Shown: positions 25,383 to 34,339, counted from the first letter of the stretch. The stretch is DNA of 61,687 bases from Deltaproteobacteria bacterium (GCA_021779095.1 JAJYBI010000022.1:1-61687); one strand, 5' to 3'. The notes: generated by a model from the sequence alone, not told the origin. Translations and numbers: made by a program.

Positions 25383-25802
25383 ATGCGTAACACAGTTTTT
25401 GCCGTACTGCTTCTGTTCATGTTGATTGCAGCCGTGCCCGTTTCCGCCCAGGAGCAGAAGCCGGAAACGATCGCCGGCAAGATGTCGTTCAAGTTGGTGC
25501 GTGGGGTGACCAACATCGGAACGTGCATCGTGGAGCTGCCGAAACAGTCGTACCTGTCCGTCCGCGACCAGGGAGCCATCGGCTACGTTGTCGGCCCGCT
25601 CAAGGGGATCGGGATGACCCTCTACCGCGCATTCATCGGTACCGTGGAAACGGTCGGTTTCCTCGTGCCGCAGCCGGGCTACTACGACGAGATGATCGAC
25701 CCCGAGTTCGTCTGGAACGGCTGGGAGGAAAAGCGGGTCGAACATCAGGGCGTGAATGCTGCCGAACCCGTTGCACCGGATACCGACAAGAAAGGAGAGT
25801 AA
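25383..25802 (+). CDS. TIGR04073-type exported protein (exosortase-associated family), first copy
   Basis: 139 aa with a signal peptide ending near VSAQE. The start at ATG 25383 follows AAAGGAGCT. Motifs KLVRGVTNIGTCIVELPKQS, VGPLKGIGMTLYRAFIGTVE and EFVWNGW fit the TIGR04073 family, named as putatively exosortase-associated; the function is unknown. The next gene is a paralogue 1 bp downstream. Confidence 0.7.
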   Translation: MRNTVFAVLLLFMLIAAVPVSAQEQKPETIAGKMSFKLVRGVTNIGTCIVELPKQSYLSVRDQGAIGYVVGPLKGIGMTLYRAFIGTVETVGFLVPQPGYYDEMIDPEFVWNGWEEKRVEHQGVNAAEPVAPDTDKKGE

Positions 25803-25803
25803 T

Positions 25804-26178
25804 ATGCGCAGGGCCATGCTGGGACGGGCGCTGGTTGCCGCCGTTTTCGTGCTGGGTATGCGGGTGCTGCCGGCTCACGCCGTATCGAAGTCGCTGGACG
25901 ATGCATCACCCCAGGAGATCGTCAGCGGCATGTCCAACAAGGCGGTGCGCGGCATCGCGAATATCACCACCGGCTGGTACGAATTCCCCAAGCAGATCTA
26001 CCAGACGTCGCACGAGGAGGGGATCGCCAAGGGGATATTCATCGGTCCGCTGAAGGGGATCGGCATGATGCTGGTGCGGACGGTGGGTGGGGTCGGCGAA
26101 CTGGCCACGTTCTTCCTGGCGTACCCGGGGTTCTATGATCCGTATTTCGATCCTGCATATCCCTGGCAGAAGGAATAG
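25804..26178 (+). CDS. TIGR04073-type exported protein, second copy
   Basis: 124 aa with a signal peptide ending near LPAHA. Motifs KAVRGIANITTGWYEFPKQI and IGPLKGIGMMLVRTVGGVGE align with the preceding gene, so this is a tandem duplication that has diverged. AAAGGAGAG precedes ATG 25804. A strong bidirectional terminator follows. No exosortase gene is in the window. Confidence 0.72.
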   Translation: MRRAMLGRALVAAVFVLGMRVLPAHAVSKSLDDASPQEIVSGMSNKAVRGIANITTGWYEFPKQIYQTSHEEGIAKGIFIGPLKGIGMMLVRTVGGVGELATFFLAYPGFYDPYFDPAYPWQKE

Positions 26179-26201
26179 GGTGGATTCCAGATTCAGCGTA
26201 T

Positions 26202-26236
26202 AAAAAAAGCCGCATCCCTTGGGATGCGGCTTTTTT
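26202..26236. terminator. Bidirectional terminator between convergent genes
   Basis: A-run, perfect stem GCCGCATCCC/GGGATGCGGC with a TT loop, and T-run; it serves genes ending at 26178 (+) and 26254 (-). Confidence 0.93.
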
Positions 26237-26253
26237 CGTGTCTTCGCTACGAA

Positions 26254-26514
26254 TTACTTCGCGGCGGGAGCGGCAGCCGGAGCTGCTTCTTTCTTAACTT
26301 CTTTCTTCACAACTTTTTTGGCCTTCTTGGCTTTCTTGTGGAGTTTCTTGTGAGCCTTCTTGACCTTCTTGTGAGTCTTTTTCACTTCTTTCTTGGCAGT
26401 GGCAGCCGGAGCAGCGGCCGGGGCGTCGGTGGCCGGAGCTTCAGCAGCGAACACGACTGCGGAGAAGGAAAGAGCAACGATGGCGGCTACGAGGGTGGAG
26501 AGAACTTTTTTCAT
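26254..26514 (-). CDS. Small lysine-rich exported protein
   Basis: 86 aa. A clear Sec signal (cleavage after VVFAAEA) precedes an Ala/Pro stretch and then a highly basic core of Lys pairs with His and Ala (KKVKKAHKKLHKKAKKAKK), ending in Ala/Pro. The pattern resembles acid-shock or histone H1-like low-complexity proteins. The strong positive charge suggests binding to anionic envelope polymers or nucleic acid; function unknown. GGAGGT precedes the ATG and a sigma-54-like promoter lies upstream. Confidence 0.75.
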   Translation of the reverse strand: MKKVLSTLVAAIVALSFSAVVFAAEAPATDAPAAAPAATAKKEVKKTHKKVKKAHKKLHKKAKKAKKVVKKEVKKEAAPAAAPAAK

Positions 26515-26557
26515 TGTGTACTACCTCCGATGGAATTGGTTACTTGTTCTCGTGTAT

Positions 26558-26573
26558 TGCAGTGACTGTGCCA
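26558..26573 (-). promoter_or_regulatory. Sigma-54 promoter of the lysine-rich protein gene
   Basis: The minus strand reads TGGCACAGTCACTGCA: -24 TGGCAC is perfect and -12 CTGCA has one mismatch, with correct GG-GC spacing. It is 44 bp from the start codon. Confidence 0.55.
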
Positions 26574-26875
26574 TGATCTGGGTGCTTGTGTAACGTATTG
26601 AAAGTGCGAGGTGTTCGGATAGTTGTTCGTCGGAGCTGTCGACGGAAGGTGGTAGGAGATACCTTATATTCTCTATCGTATGCCTCATTTGCGGTATGCT
26701 CTGTGGCAATCTGAATGGTGGGGCGGCATAATGGCTTGCCAAAACCACCGGCATATACTACTGTTAGTGCGGAACGAGGTCGTGGCGGCAGTTTCCGTCA
26801 GGGCCTCTTTTCGTATCCGGTGACGATATCTGAATGAAGAGAGCCGGGCAGGGATGCTGCCCGCAGGAGAATAGT
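26574..26875. other. Intergenic region between divergent genes
   Basis: No gene is seen. It holds a hairpin (GGGCAG/CTGCCC, 26846-26863) directly before the ribosome site of the radical SAM gene; this could affect translation start. Confidence 0.4.
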
Positions 26876-29371
26876 GTGCAGGACCGCAATCTGTTGGCAG
26901 TGGAAAAGCCGGCCCGCTACATGGGGGGCGAGATGGGGGCCGTCATCAAGGGCGAAGCGGAGCTGCGCTTCGTTCTGGCGTTTCCTGACGTGTACGAGGT
27001 GGGGATGAGCCACCTCGGGTTCAAGATCCTGTACAGCGTGCTGAACAACATTCCGTGGCTCGCGGCGGAGCGTACCTACGCCCCCTGGCCGGACCGGGAG
27101 GAGTATCTGCGGGCGAGCAGCATCCCGCTGGACACCCTGGAGACCCGCCTGCCGCTCGCGCAGGCCGACATCCTCGGCTTCACCCTCCAGTACGAACTTT
27201 CCTATTCCAATATCCTCAACATGCTGGACCTGGCGGGGATACCGCTTTTGGCAGCGGACCGCGACGGGGCGTGGCCGCTGGTGCTGGGGGGGGGGCCCTG
27301 CGCCTCCAACCCCGAGCCGCTGGCTGACTTCTTCGACGCGTTCCTGCTGGGGGACGGCGAGGATGCGGTGGTGGAGATCGCCGAGGGGGTCAGGGACTGG
27401 CGGCGGAGCGGCGGGACGAAGGAAGAGCTGCTGCTGCGGCTTTCCGGCATCGAGGGGGTGTACGTCCCGTCCTTCTTCGAGGTGACGTATCGCGACGACG
27501 GCACGGTGCGGGAGATCGTGCCGCTTCTGGATGGATACACGGCGGTGCGCCGCCGGTTCGTGGCCGACCTGAACGCGGTGCCGTATCCGACGGACCAGGT
27601 GGTGCCGTTTTTAAAGACGGTGCACGACCGGGTCAGCATGGAGATCGCCCGGGGCTGCACCCGCGGCTGCCGGTTCTGCCAGGCGGGGTACATCTACCGG
27701 CCGGTGCGGGAGCGGACGCCGGAGCGGATCATGGAGAGCGTGGAGGAGACCCTGCGCACCACCGGTTACGACGAGATCTCGCTCCTGTCGCTCTCCACGG
27801 GGGACTACGGCTGCATCGCGCCGCTTTTGCGCGCGCTCATGGCGAAATACGCCGCCGAGCGGGTGGCGGTCTCCTTCCCGTCCCTGCGGGTGGGGACCCT
27901 GACGAAAGAGCTGGTGGAGGAGGTGAAGAAGGTCCGCAAGACCGGCTTCACCCTGGCGCCGGAGGCGGGGAGCGAGCGGCTGCGGCAGGTGATCAACAAG
28001 GGGATCACGGAGGAGGATCTGCTGGCCAACGCCGGCGAGGCGTACCGGAACGGCTGGCGGCTCATCAAGCTCTACTTCATGATGGGGCTGCCGGGCGAGA
28101 CGCGGGACGACCTCCTGGCGATCGCCGACCTGGCGAAGAAGGTGAAGAACGAGGGGCGCGCCGCCGGCGGCGGCGAGGTGAACGTGGCGGTCTCCAGCTT
28201 CGTCCCCAAGGCCCATACCCCCTTCCAGTGGGAGCCCCAGATCGGCTACGAGGAGATCCTCACCAACCAGGAGTTCCTGCGGGTCGAGCTGAAGCGGCGC
28301 AAGCTGAACTTCAAGTGGCAGGACGCACCTCTGTCGGTGATGGAGGGGGTCTTCGCCCGGGGGGACCGCCGGCTCGGCGCGGTGTTGCTTGCGGCACACG
28401 AGCTGGGGTGCCGGTTCGACGGCTGGGGGGAGCATTTCCGGTTCCGAAAATGGCTCGACGCCTTCGCGGCGGCGGGGATCGACCCGCGGTTCTACCACCG
28501 GCGGCGGGGCCCGGACGAGACCCTGCCGTGGGACCACCTGGACTTCGGGGTGACGAAGGAGTTTCTGCAGGAAGAGCGGGATAAGGCGTTTACCTGCATC
28601 TACACGAACGACTGCCGTACCGGACCCTGCAGCCGGTGCGGCATCTGCGACTTCACCCGGATCAGGCCGGTGCTCAACCCGGCGACGGAGGCCGTCGCAG
28701 TTCCTGAGACGACCAGCGAGGACGTCGTTGCCCCGCCGGAAGAGGCGGAGCGGATCCGGCTGCGCTTCGAGAAGTCGGGACGGATGGCGTACCTGAGCCA
28801 CCTGGAGATGATCAACCTCTTCACGCGGGCGGTGGGGCGCGCACGGGTGCCGATCCGATTTTCCCAGGGATTTCACCCGCATCCGAAATTCTCGTTTGCT
28901 ACGGCGCTGTCCGTTGGTGTAGAATCGGTCGCCGAATACATGGATATGGAGATCGCCCCCGGTTACGGTGCCGACCGGCTCCGGGAGGAGCTCAATGCGG
29001 TGCTGCCGGCCGGTATCCGCATCCTGGACGCGACCCTCATCCCCTTCAAGAGTCCGTCGCTGTCGGTCATCATGGACCGGGTCCGGTACCGGGTCACCCT
29101 GCCGGAAGTTGTGGCCCCGCAGCTGGCGGAGCAGGCCGCGTCGTTCCTCGACCGCGATACCTTCATCTACCGGCGGGAAAAAGAGAAGAAGGGGGCCCAG
29201 GAGTTCGACCTGCGCCAGGGTCTGCATGCGCTGTTCGTAGACGGCACACTGCTGGAGTTGGAGATCGACCGGGCCAAGCCGCTGGAATACGTCGCCGCCA
29301 TCACCGGCCTCACCCTGGCCCGACTGGCCGACTGCCGCATCGAAAAGCTCGCCGTGATTTTCAAAGATTAG
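26876..29371 (+). CDS. TIGR03960-type radical SAM protein fused to a TIGR03936 (DUF2344) domain
   Basis: 831 aa from GTG 26876, chosen because AGGAG lies 6 bp before it; an ATG at 26834 is an alternative. The N-terminal ~200 residues resemble the B12-binding-type region of this family (FPDVYEVGMSHLG). The radical SAM site CTRGCRFC is at about residues 261-268. The last ~220 residues (RLRFEKSGRMAYLSHLEMIN, FSQGFHPHPK) are the TIGR03936/DUF2344 domain, usually a separate gene and linked to RNase E/G and tRNA context. The next gene is rng. The reaction is unknown; RNA modification is a guess from context. Confidence 0.85.
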   Translation: MQDRNLLAVEKPARYMGGEMGAVIKGEAELRFVLAFPDVYEVGMSHLGFKILYSVLNNIPWLAAERTYAPWPDREEYLRASSIPLDTLETRLPLAQADILGFTLQYELSYSNILNMLDLAGIPLLAADRDGAWPLVLGGGPCASNPEPLADFFDAFLLGDGEDAVVEIAEGVRDWRRSGGTKEELLLRLSGIEGVYVPSFFEVTYRDDGTVREIVPLLDGYTAVRRRFVADLNAVPYPTDQVVPFLKTVHDRVSMEIARGCTRGCRFCQAGYIYRPVRERTPERIMESVEETLRTTGYDEISLLSLSTGDYGCIAPLLRALMAKYAAERVAVSFPSLRVGTLTKELVEEVKKVRKTGFTLAPEAGSERLRQVINKGITEEDLLANAGEAYRNGWRLIKLYFMMGLPGETRDDLLAIADLAKKVKNEGRAAGGGEVNVAVSSFVPKAHTPFQWEPQIGYEEILTNQEFLRVELKRRKLNFKWQDAPLSVMEGVFARGDRRLGAVLLAAHELGCRFDGWGEHFRFRKWLDAFAAAGIDPRFYHRRRGPDETLPWDHLDFGVTKEFLQEERDKAFTCIYTNDCRTGPCSRCGICDFTRIRPVLNPATEAVAVPETTSEDVVAPPEEAERIRLRFEKSGRMAYLSHLEMINLFTRAVGRARVPIRFSQGFHPHPKFSFATALSVGVESVAEYMDMEIAPGYGADRLREELNAVLPAGIRILDATLIPFKSPSLSVIMDRVRYRVTLPEVVAPQLAEQAASFLDRDTFIYRREKEKKGAQEFDLRQGLHALFVDGTLLELEIDRAKPLEYVAAITGLTLARLADCRIEKLAVIFKD

Positions 29372-29402
29372 CCTTTTAGATATAGATATAAAATCAGTGT
29401 AA

Positions 29403-29520
29403 GGAGTGCGATTTTTCCGCAAGGTCAAGGCGGCCGAGGGGGGACGCGGAGGCGTAGCAGCGCTACGCCGCACAAGGAGCCCCGAAGGCCAACGCCGAGA
29501 TTGCGGAAAAGGCTCACTCC
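29403..29520. repeat. 118-bp inverted repeat between the radical SAM gene and rng
   Basis: Ends GGAGTG (29403) and CACTCC (29515-29520) are inverted. Inside, TTTTTCCGCAA pairs with TTGCGGAAAA, and the centre has GGCGTAG/CTACGCC. The size and symmetric ends suggest a miniature mobile element or a cruciform-forming intergenic repeat. It lies just before the rng ribosome site. Confidence 0.7.
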
Positions 29521-29532
29521 GTGGGAGTCGTC

Positions 29533-31047
29533 ATGGCGAATGAGTTGGTGATCAATACCACCTCCCACGAAACCCGCATCGCGCTCATCGAGAACGGCAC
29601 CATCGCGGAGCTGTACATCGAGCGGAGCAAGGTGAAGGGGATCGTGGGGAACATCTACAAGGGGCGGGTCATCCGCGTCCTCCCCGGCATGCAGGCCGCC
29701 TTCGTGGACATCGGCCTGGAGAAGGCGGCGTTCCTCTATGTCGCCGACGTTTTCGACGCCATGGAAGAGTTCGAGTCGATGATGGACGGCAACGGCAAGA
29801 AGGAAGAGCCGGTGGCCGAGGGGGAAGAGGGGGTGCCCCATCCGCTCCACCCCATCGAGGAGCTGCTCCAGGAGGGGCAGGAACTGCTGGTGCAGATATC
29901 CAAGGAGCCGATCGGCACCAAGGGGGCCCGGATTACCGCTCACATCTCCCTTCCCGGCCGGCACCTCGTCTACATGCCCACGGTGGACCACGTGGGGATC
30001 TCCCGCCGGATCGAGGACGAGGAGGAGCGGGAACGGCTGAAGGAGGTCGTGGAGCGGATCAAGCCCGCCGGCTCCGGTTTCATCGTCCGCACCGTCTCCG
30101 AGGGGAAGAGCGAGGAGGACCTGGCGGCGGACATGCGCTACCTGACCAAGCTCTGGGAAGAGGTGCTGAAACGGAACGAGAAGGCCTCCGCGCCGTCCCT
30201 CATCCACTCCGACCTGGACGTGACCCAGAAGGTGGTGCGGGACATTGTCACCGAGGCGGTGGACCGGATCGTGGTGGACTCCAAGCCGGAGTACGACAAG
30301 ATCATCCAGTTCATCACCACCTTCATGCCGAAGATGAAGTACTCCATCGAGCTGTACGACGACGACGAGCCGATCTTCGACCACTACGGTCTGGAGGTGG
30401 AGATCAGCCGCGCCCTGGGGCGGAAGGTCTGGCTGAAAAGCGGCGGGTACATCATCATCGAGCAGACCGAGGCCTTGACCGCCATCGACGTGAACACCGG
30501 CCGGTACGTGGGGAAACACAACCTGGAGGACACCATCCTCAAGACCAACCTGGAGGCGGTGAAGGAGATCGCCTACCAGCTGCGCCTGCGGAACATCGGC
30601 GGCATCATCATCATCGACTTCATCGACATGGAGAAGGAGGTCAACCGGGAGAAGGTCTTCAACGCCCTGGAAGAGGCGCTGAAATCCGACAAGTCCAAGA
30701 CCAACATCCTGAAGATCTCCGAGCTGGGGCTGGTGGAGATGACCCGGAAAAGGGTGCGGGAGAGCATGGGGCGGATGATGTGCGAACCCTGCCCGTACTG
30801 CGAGGGGCGCGGGTATGTCAAGTCCAAGACCACCATCTGCCACGAGATCTTCCGGGAGCTGAGCCGGGAGATGCTGGACATCCGCGGCACCAAGGTGATG
30901 CTGACGGTGCAGCCGCAGGTGGCGGACCTTCTGTACGACGAGGAGCGCCGCGGCCTGGAGGAGCTGGAGAAGCGGTTCCACAAGCGGATCACGGTGCGGG
31001 CCAAGCCGGGGTTCCACCAGGAGCAGTTCGAGATCGCGATAAGCTAG
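29533..31047 (+). CDS. rng: Ribonuclease G/E family endoribonuclease
   Basis: 504 aa, RNase G length (no RNase E scaffold tail). ATG 29533 starts [10 protein letters not shown]. The S1-like region ([20 protein letters not shown]) contains an acidic insertion near residues 75-105. Catalytic Asp motifs are AIDVNTGR (about 316) and IIIDFIDM (about 360). The Zn-link CEPCPYC at about residue 416 allows dimer-of-dimer assembly. It cleaves single-stranded AU-rich RNA in the cytoplasm, for rRNA maturation and mRNA decay. Confidence 0.93.
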   Translation: MANELVINTTSHETRIALIENGTIAELYIERSKVKGIVGNIYKGRVIRVLPGMQAAFVDIGLEKAAFLYVADVFDAMEEFESMMDGNGKKEEPVAEGEEGVPHPLHPIEELLQEGQELLVQISKEPIGTKGARITAHISLPGRHLVYMPTVDHVGISRRIEDEEERERLKEVVERIKPAGSGFIVRTVSEGKSEEDLAADMRYLTKLWEEVLKRNEKASAPSLIHSDLDVTQKVVRDIVTEAVDRIVVDSKPEYDKIIQFITTFMPKMKYSIELYDDDEPIFDHYGLEVEISRALGRKVWLKSGGYIIIEQTEALTAIDVNTGRYVGKHNLEDTILKTNLEAVKEIAYQLRLRNIGGIIIIDFIDMEKEVNREKVFNALEEALKSDKSKTNILKISELGLVEMTRKRVRESMGRMMCEPCPYCEGRGYVKSKTTICHEIFRELSREMLDIRGTKVMLTVQPQVADLLYDEERRGLEELEKRFHKRITVRAKPGFHQEQFEIAIS

Positions 31048-31052
31048 ATAAT

Positions 31053-31246
31053 CTGCCACAGAGACACGGGGACACAGAGAAAAGCAAAAGCCAATGGTAC
31101 ACGGAAAAGGCGGAAACTTCGGATCAAGGCGGATCAACCAAATCGAAGCTTATTGTGGTTGCCGGGTTTCAGCCTGATCCGCTTTTATCAGATTTGATCC
31201 GCGTCCTATTCAGTTTTTTTGGGGGTCTCCGTGTCTCTGTGGCAGG
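31053..31246. repeat. Long inverted repeat with CCACAGAGACACGG arms
   Basis: The arm CTGCCACAGAGACACGGGGA (31053-31072) is matched in reverse by CCGTGTCTCTGTGGCAG (31229-31245). An inner pair places AAGGCGGATCAA opposite TTGATCCGC words. The inner arm TACACGGAAAAGGCGG matches the repeat at 12423, so both belong to one dispersed family. It fills the rng-purT gap. Confidence 0.75.
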
Positions 31247-31268
31247 TGTTAAGAATATGGGAGGGGTC

Positions 31269-32450
31269 ATGCTCGGTACACCGTTGAAAAAAGGCGCCAC
31301 GAAGATCATGCTCCTCGGCTCGGGTGAGCTGGGGAAAGAGGTGGTCATCGAGGCCCAGCGGCTGGGGGTGGAGGTGGTGGCGGTGGACCGCTACGCCGAT
31401 GCGCCGGCCATGCAGGTTGCCCATCGCAGCCACGTCATCAGCATGCTGGACCGGGAGGCGCTGGACCGGATCGTCCGGCTGGAGCGCCCCGACTACATCG
31501 TGCCGGAGATCGAGGCGATCGACACCCCGTACCTCTTGGAGCTGGAAGAGGAGGGGTTTACGGTCATCCCCACGGCGCGGGCTACTAACCTGACCATGAA
31601 CCGGGAGGGGATCCGCCGGCTGGCCGCGGAGGAGCTGGGGCTGCCGACGGCGGCGTACCGGTTCGCCGCGTCGCTGGAGGAGTTCCGTGAGGCGGTGGCC
31701 GCCATCGGGCTGCCGTGCGTGGTGAAGCCGATCATGAGCTCCTCCGGCAAGGGGCAGAGTCTCGTCCGGAAGAGGAGTGAGGTGGAGGCCGCCTGGACCT
31801 ACGCCATGGAAGGCTCCCGCGGCGCCTCCGACACGGTCATCGTGGAGGAGTTCATCGACTTCGACTACGAGATCACCCTGCTGACGGTGCGCCACAAGGA
31901 GGGGACCCGCTTCTGTCCCCCCATCGGCCACGTGCAGATCAAGGGGGACTATCACGAGTCGTGGCAGCCGATGGCCATGACCCCGGCGGCGCTGGCGGAG
32001 TCACGCCGCCAGGCGAGGGCAGTCACCGACGCCCTGGGGGGGCGCGGCATCTTCGGGGTGGAGCTGTTCATCAAGGGGGACCGGGTCTGGTTCAGCGAGG
32101 TTTCGCCCCGTCCCCACGACACCGGCATGGTCACCATGGTCTCCCAGAACATGTCCGAGTTCGAACTACACGTGCGGGCCATCCTCGGTCTTCCGGTGCC
32201 GGAGATCGTGAACCTCGCCCCGGCGGCGTCCCACGTGATCCTGGCGGAAAAAGCCGCCGAAGAGGTGGCGTTCGACGGGCTGGAGAAGGCCCTCTCCGTG
32301 CACGACACGAAGCTGCGGCTGTTCGGCAAGCCGGACACCCGTCCCGGCCGGCGCATGGGGGTGGCGCTCTCCCTGGGTGCCGGTACGGACGAGGCGCGGC
32401 ACCGTGCCGAAGAGGCCGCCCACGCGGTGCGGATTCTTTCCGCCAGCTGA
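31269..32450 (+). CDS. purT: Phosphoribosylglycinamide formyltransferase 2
   Basis: 393 aa. PurT is the ATP-grasp enzyme that formylates GAR with formate in purine synthesis. Motifs: N-terminal [32 protein letters not shown] (ATP loop), [36 protein letters not shown] and HDTGMVTM. Start ATG 31269 follows GGGAGGGG. Its stop overlaps the likely start region of the next gene. Confidence 0.95.
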   Translation: MLGTPLKKGATKIMLLGSGELGKEVVIEAQRLGVEVVAVDRYADAPAMQVAHRSHVISMLDREALDRIVRLERPDYIVPEIEAIDTPYLLELEEEGFTVIPTARATNLTMNREGIRRLAAEELGLPTAAYRFAASLEEFREAVAAIGLPCVVKPIMSSSGKGQSLVRKRSEVEAAWTYAMEGSRGASDTVIVEEFIDFDYEITLLTVRHKEGTRFCPPIGHVQIKGDYHESWQPMAMTPAALAESRRQARAVTDALGGRGIFGVELFIKGDRVWFSEVSPRPHDTGMVTMVSQNMSEFELHVRAILGLPVPEIVNLAPAASHVILAEKAAEEVAFDGLEKALSVHDTKLRLFGKPDTRPGRRMGVALSLGAGTDEARHRAEEAAHAVRILSAS

Positions 32451-33064
32451 TCCGACGTCTCGATGAAGCGGGGGAGGGGCCCATCGGCCACATACTCTAC
32501 GGCATAGGGGAGGGAATCCGGTACCGGCGGCGGCTGGCGGAGATTCGCCGGCAGTTCCGGACCCCGCAGCGTACCGTCGCACTGGACCCGGCGGAGCTCG
32601 CCGAGCGGGGATGGTCGGTGCTGGCGCTGGATTTCGACGGCGTGCTCGCCCCCCACGGCGAGAACCGTCCCCTGCCGGAGTGCGAGGCGTGGCTGGCGCG
32701 GTGCGTTGCCGCACTGGGAGCGGAGCGGGTCTTCATCCTCTCCAACCGGCCGGACCCGGCCCGGGCCGCGTATTTCAACCAGGAGTTTCCGGGGGTGCGG
32801 TTTATCTCCGGCGTACGGAAGAAGCCTTATCCCGACGGCCTGTTGCGGGTGGCGGAGCTTTCGGGCGCGGAGACGGCGCGGATCGTCCTCCTGGACGACC
32901 GGCTCCTGACGGGGGTACTGGCGACCTGTCTCGCCGGGACCGGCGTCGTCTATATCACGGCTCCCTACGTCTCCTTCCGCACCCGTCCCGTCGTGGAGGG
33001 GTTCTTTGCCCTGATCCGGATGCTGGAGCGCTGGTACGTCGCCCTCCTCAACGCCGCCGCCTGA
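32447..33064 (+). CDS. HAD superfamily phosphatase (YqeG-like); start codon unclear
   Basis: About 200 aa if it begins at the CTG that overlaps the purT stop. The HAD motif I is [11 protein letters not shown] (two Asp), with FILSNRPD as motif II and [14 protein letters not shown] as motif III/IV. The upstream segment [11 protein letters not shown] matches the lead-in of YqeG-like proteins, so translation must begin before it, yet no ATG, GTG or TTG is in frame there after the purT stop. The first such codon is GTG 32618, directly before the catalytic motif. An unusual start (CTG 32447 or ATC 32480, the latter after GGGGGAGGGG) is possible. Substrate unknown. Confidence 0.7.
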   Translation: MIRRLDEAGEGPIGHILYGIGEGIRYRRRLAEIRRQFRTPQRTVALDPAELAERGWSVLALDFDGVLAPHGENRPLPECEAWLARCVAALGAERVFILSNRPDPARAAYFNQEFPGVRFISGVRKKPYPDGLLRVAELSGAETARIVLLDDRLLTGVLATCLAGTGVVYITAPYVSFRTRPVVEGFFALIRMLERWYVALLNAAA

Positions 33065-33073
33065 CATTTCCGC

Positions 33074-33103
33074 TTGACAGCGCCGGGAAATTACGGCAAT
33101 CAT
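33074..33103 (+). promoter_or_regulatory. Candidate sigma-70 promoter of the aroF leader
   Basis: Perfect TTGACA (33074-33079), 18-bp spacer and AATCAT (33098-33103). The start site would fall near the leader ATG at 33111, so the leader mRNA might be leaderless. Confidence 0.5.
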
Positions 33104-33110
33104 TATTCCC

Positions 33111-33194
33111 ATGAAAACCACCAGCTTTTACTTCTTTGCATGTTCCTTCTGGTACGGCTTCTTTTTCAGGCCGTCTGCCCGGGGAGCGGTGTAG
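33111..33194 (+). CDS. Aromatic-rich leader peptide for aroF attenuation
   Basis: A 27-codon frame from ATG 33111 to TAG 33192-33194. Residues 6-19 hold ten aromatic residues out of fourteen, in the groups FYFF, FWY and FFF (seven Phe, two Tyr, one Trp). The downstream gene makes the first intermediate of Phe, Tyr and Trp synthesis. A ribosome stalled for lack of charged aromatic tRNA would sit just before segment 2 of the attenuator (33173-33182). There is no clear ribosome site, which fits a leaderless message if the upstream promoter is right. Confidence 0.75.
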   Translation: MKTTSFYFFACSFWYGFFFRPSARGAV

Positions 33195-33254
33195 GGAGCG
33201 AAGCTGCACATGCACACACCGAAAGCCGGGGCGGACTGGATCTCCCCCGGCTTT
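33173..33254 (+). promoter_or_regulatory. Transcription attenuator of aroF (antiterminator/terminator pair)
   Basis: Segment 2, GTCTGCCCGG (33173-33182), lies inside leader codons 21-24. It can pair with segment 3, CCGGGGCGGAC (33226-33236), with one GU pair and one bulge. Segment 3 also belongs to a perfect 10-bp hairpin, AAAGCCGGGG (33222-33231) with CCCCGGCTTT (33245-33254). The two structures exclude each other. The hairpin is followed by GTCGTATCC rather than a clean U-run, so termination may be weak or need a factor. Confidence 0.65.
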
Positions 33255-33268
33255 GTCGTATCCGAACA

Positions 33269-33293
33269 GCGGCCGGGGGACTCCTCCGGCCGC
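33269..33293 (+). promoter_or_regulatory. Second hairpin between attenuator and aroF
   Basis: Perfect stem GCGGCCGG/CCGGCCGC with a 9-nt loop, 27 bp before the aroF start. It could protect the mRNA or tune translation. Confidence 0.45.
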
Positions 33294-33319
33294 ACCCGTT
33301 TCGGGGACAAGGAGCGGAG

Positions 33320-34339
33320 ATGATTGTCGTCATGAAGGCAGGGGCCACGAAGAAGGATCGGGACGAGGTACTGAAGCGGATCAGGGAGCTGGGGTACAAG
33401 CCCCACGTCATCCACGGCGAGACGCGGGACGTCATCGGCGCCGTGGGGGACGAGCGGGGGAAGTCGGTCCTGCAGTCGCTGGAATCCATGCATGGGGTGG
33501 AGAGTGTGGTGCCGATCCTCCAGCCGTACAAGCTGGCATCCAAAGAGGTGAAGAAGGCGCCGAGCGTGATCCGGATCAGCGAGAAGGTTTCCATCGGCGG
33601 CCCGCAGATTGTGGTGATGGCCGGCCCCTGTTCCGTGGAGAGCGAGCGTCAGATCATCGAGACGGCGCAAGCGGTGAAGGCGGCGGGGGCCCACGTGCTC
33701 CGCGGCGGGGCGTTCAAGCCCCGGACCTCTCCCTACTCCTTCCAGGGGCTGGAGGAGGAGGGGCTGAAGCTCCTGGCGCGGGCGCGGGAGCTCACGGGAT
33801 TGCCGTTCGTCACGGAGGTGGTGAACCCGGAGACGGCGGAGCTGGTGGCGGAGTACGCCGACATCCTGCAGATCGGTGCGCGCAACGCCCAGAACTTCGC
33901 CCTTTTGAAGAAGGTGGGACAGCTGAAGCGGCCGGTGCTCCTGAAGCGCGGCATGGCCATGACCATTCAGGAGTTCCTCATGAGCGCCGAGTACGTCATG
34001 AGCGAGGGGAACCAGGCGGTCATGCTCTGCGAGCGGGGTATCCGCACCTTCGAGACCGCCACCCGGAACACCCTGGACCTGTCGGCAATTCCGGTGCTGA
34101 AGGAGAGGACGCACCTGCCGGTGGTCATCGATCCTTCCCACGGCACCGGCAACTACCGTTACGTGGCCCCCATGTCGCTGGCGGCGGTGGCCGCCGGGGC
34201 GGACGGCCTGATCATCGAGGTGCATCCGGACCCGGAACATGCCTCAAGCGACGGCCCTCAGTCGCTGAAGCCGGCCAAGTTCGCCGCGCTCATGGCAAGG
34301 ATGCGCGCCATCGCCGAGGCCTCGGAACGGACCCTGTAG
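33320..34339 (+). CDS. aroF: 3-deoxy-7-phosphoheptulonate synthase (DAHP synthase, type I-beta)
   Basis: 339 aa. It condenses PEP and erythrose 4-phosphate in the first step of the shikimate pathway. Residues 1-~70 are the ferredoxin-like regulatory domain that marks the I-beta group ([20 protein letters not shown]). The barrel has [46 protein letters not shown] and DPSHGTG. The start is ATG 33320, after AAGGAGCGGAG. An aromatic leader peptide and attenuator precede it, so expression likely follows aromatic amino acid supply. Confidence 0.95.
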   Translation: MIVVMKAGATKKDRDEVLKRIRELGYKPHVIHGETRDVIGAVGDERGKSVLQSLESMHGVESVVPILQPYKLASKEVKKAPSVIRISEKVSIGGPQIVVMAGPCSVESERQIIETAQAVKAAGAHVLRGGAFKPRTSPYSFQGLEEEGLKLLARARELTGLPFVTEVVNPETAELVAEYADILQIGARNAQNFALLKKVGQLKRPVLLKRGMAMTIQEFLMSAEYVMSEGNQAVMLCERGIRTFETATRNTLDLSAIPVLKERTHLPVVIDPSHGTGNYRYVAPMSLAAVAAGADGLIIEVHPDPEHASSDGPQSLKPAKFAALMARMRAIAEASERTL

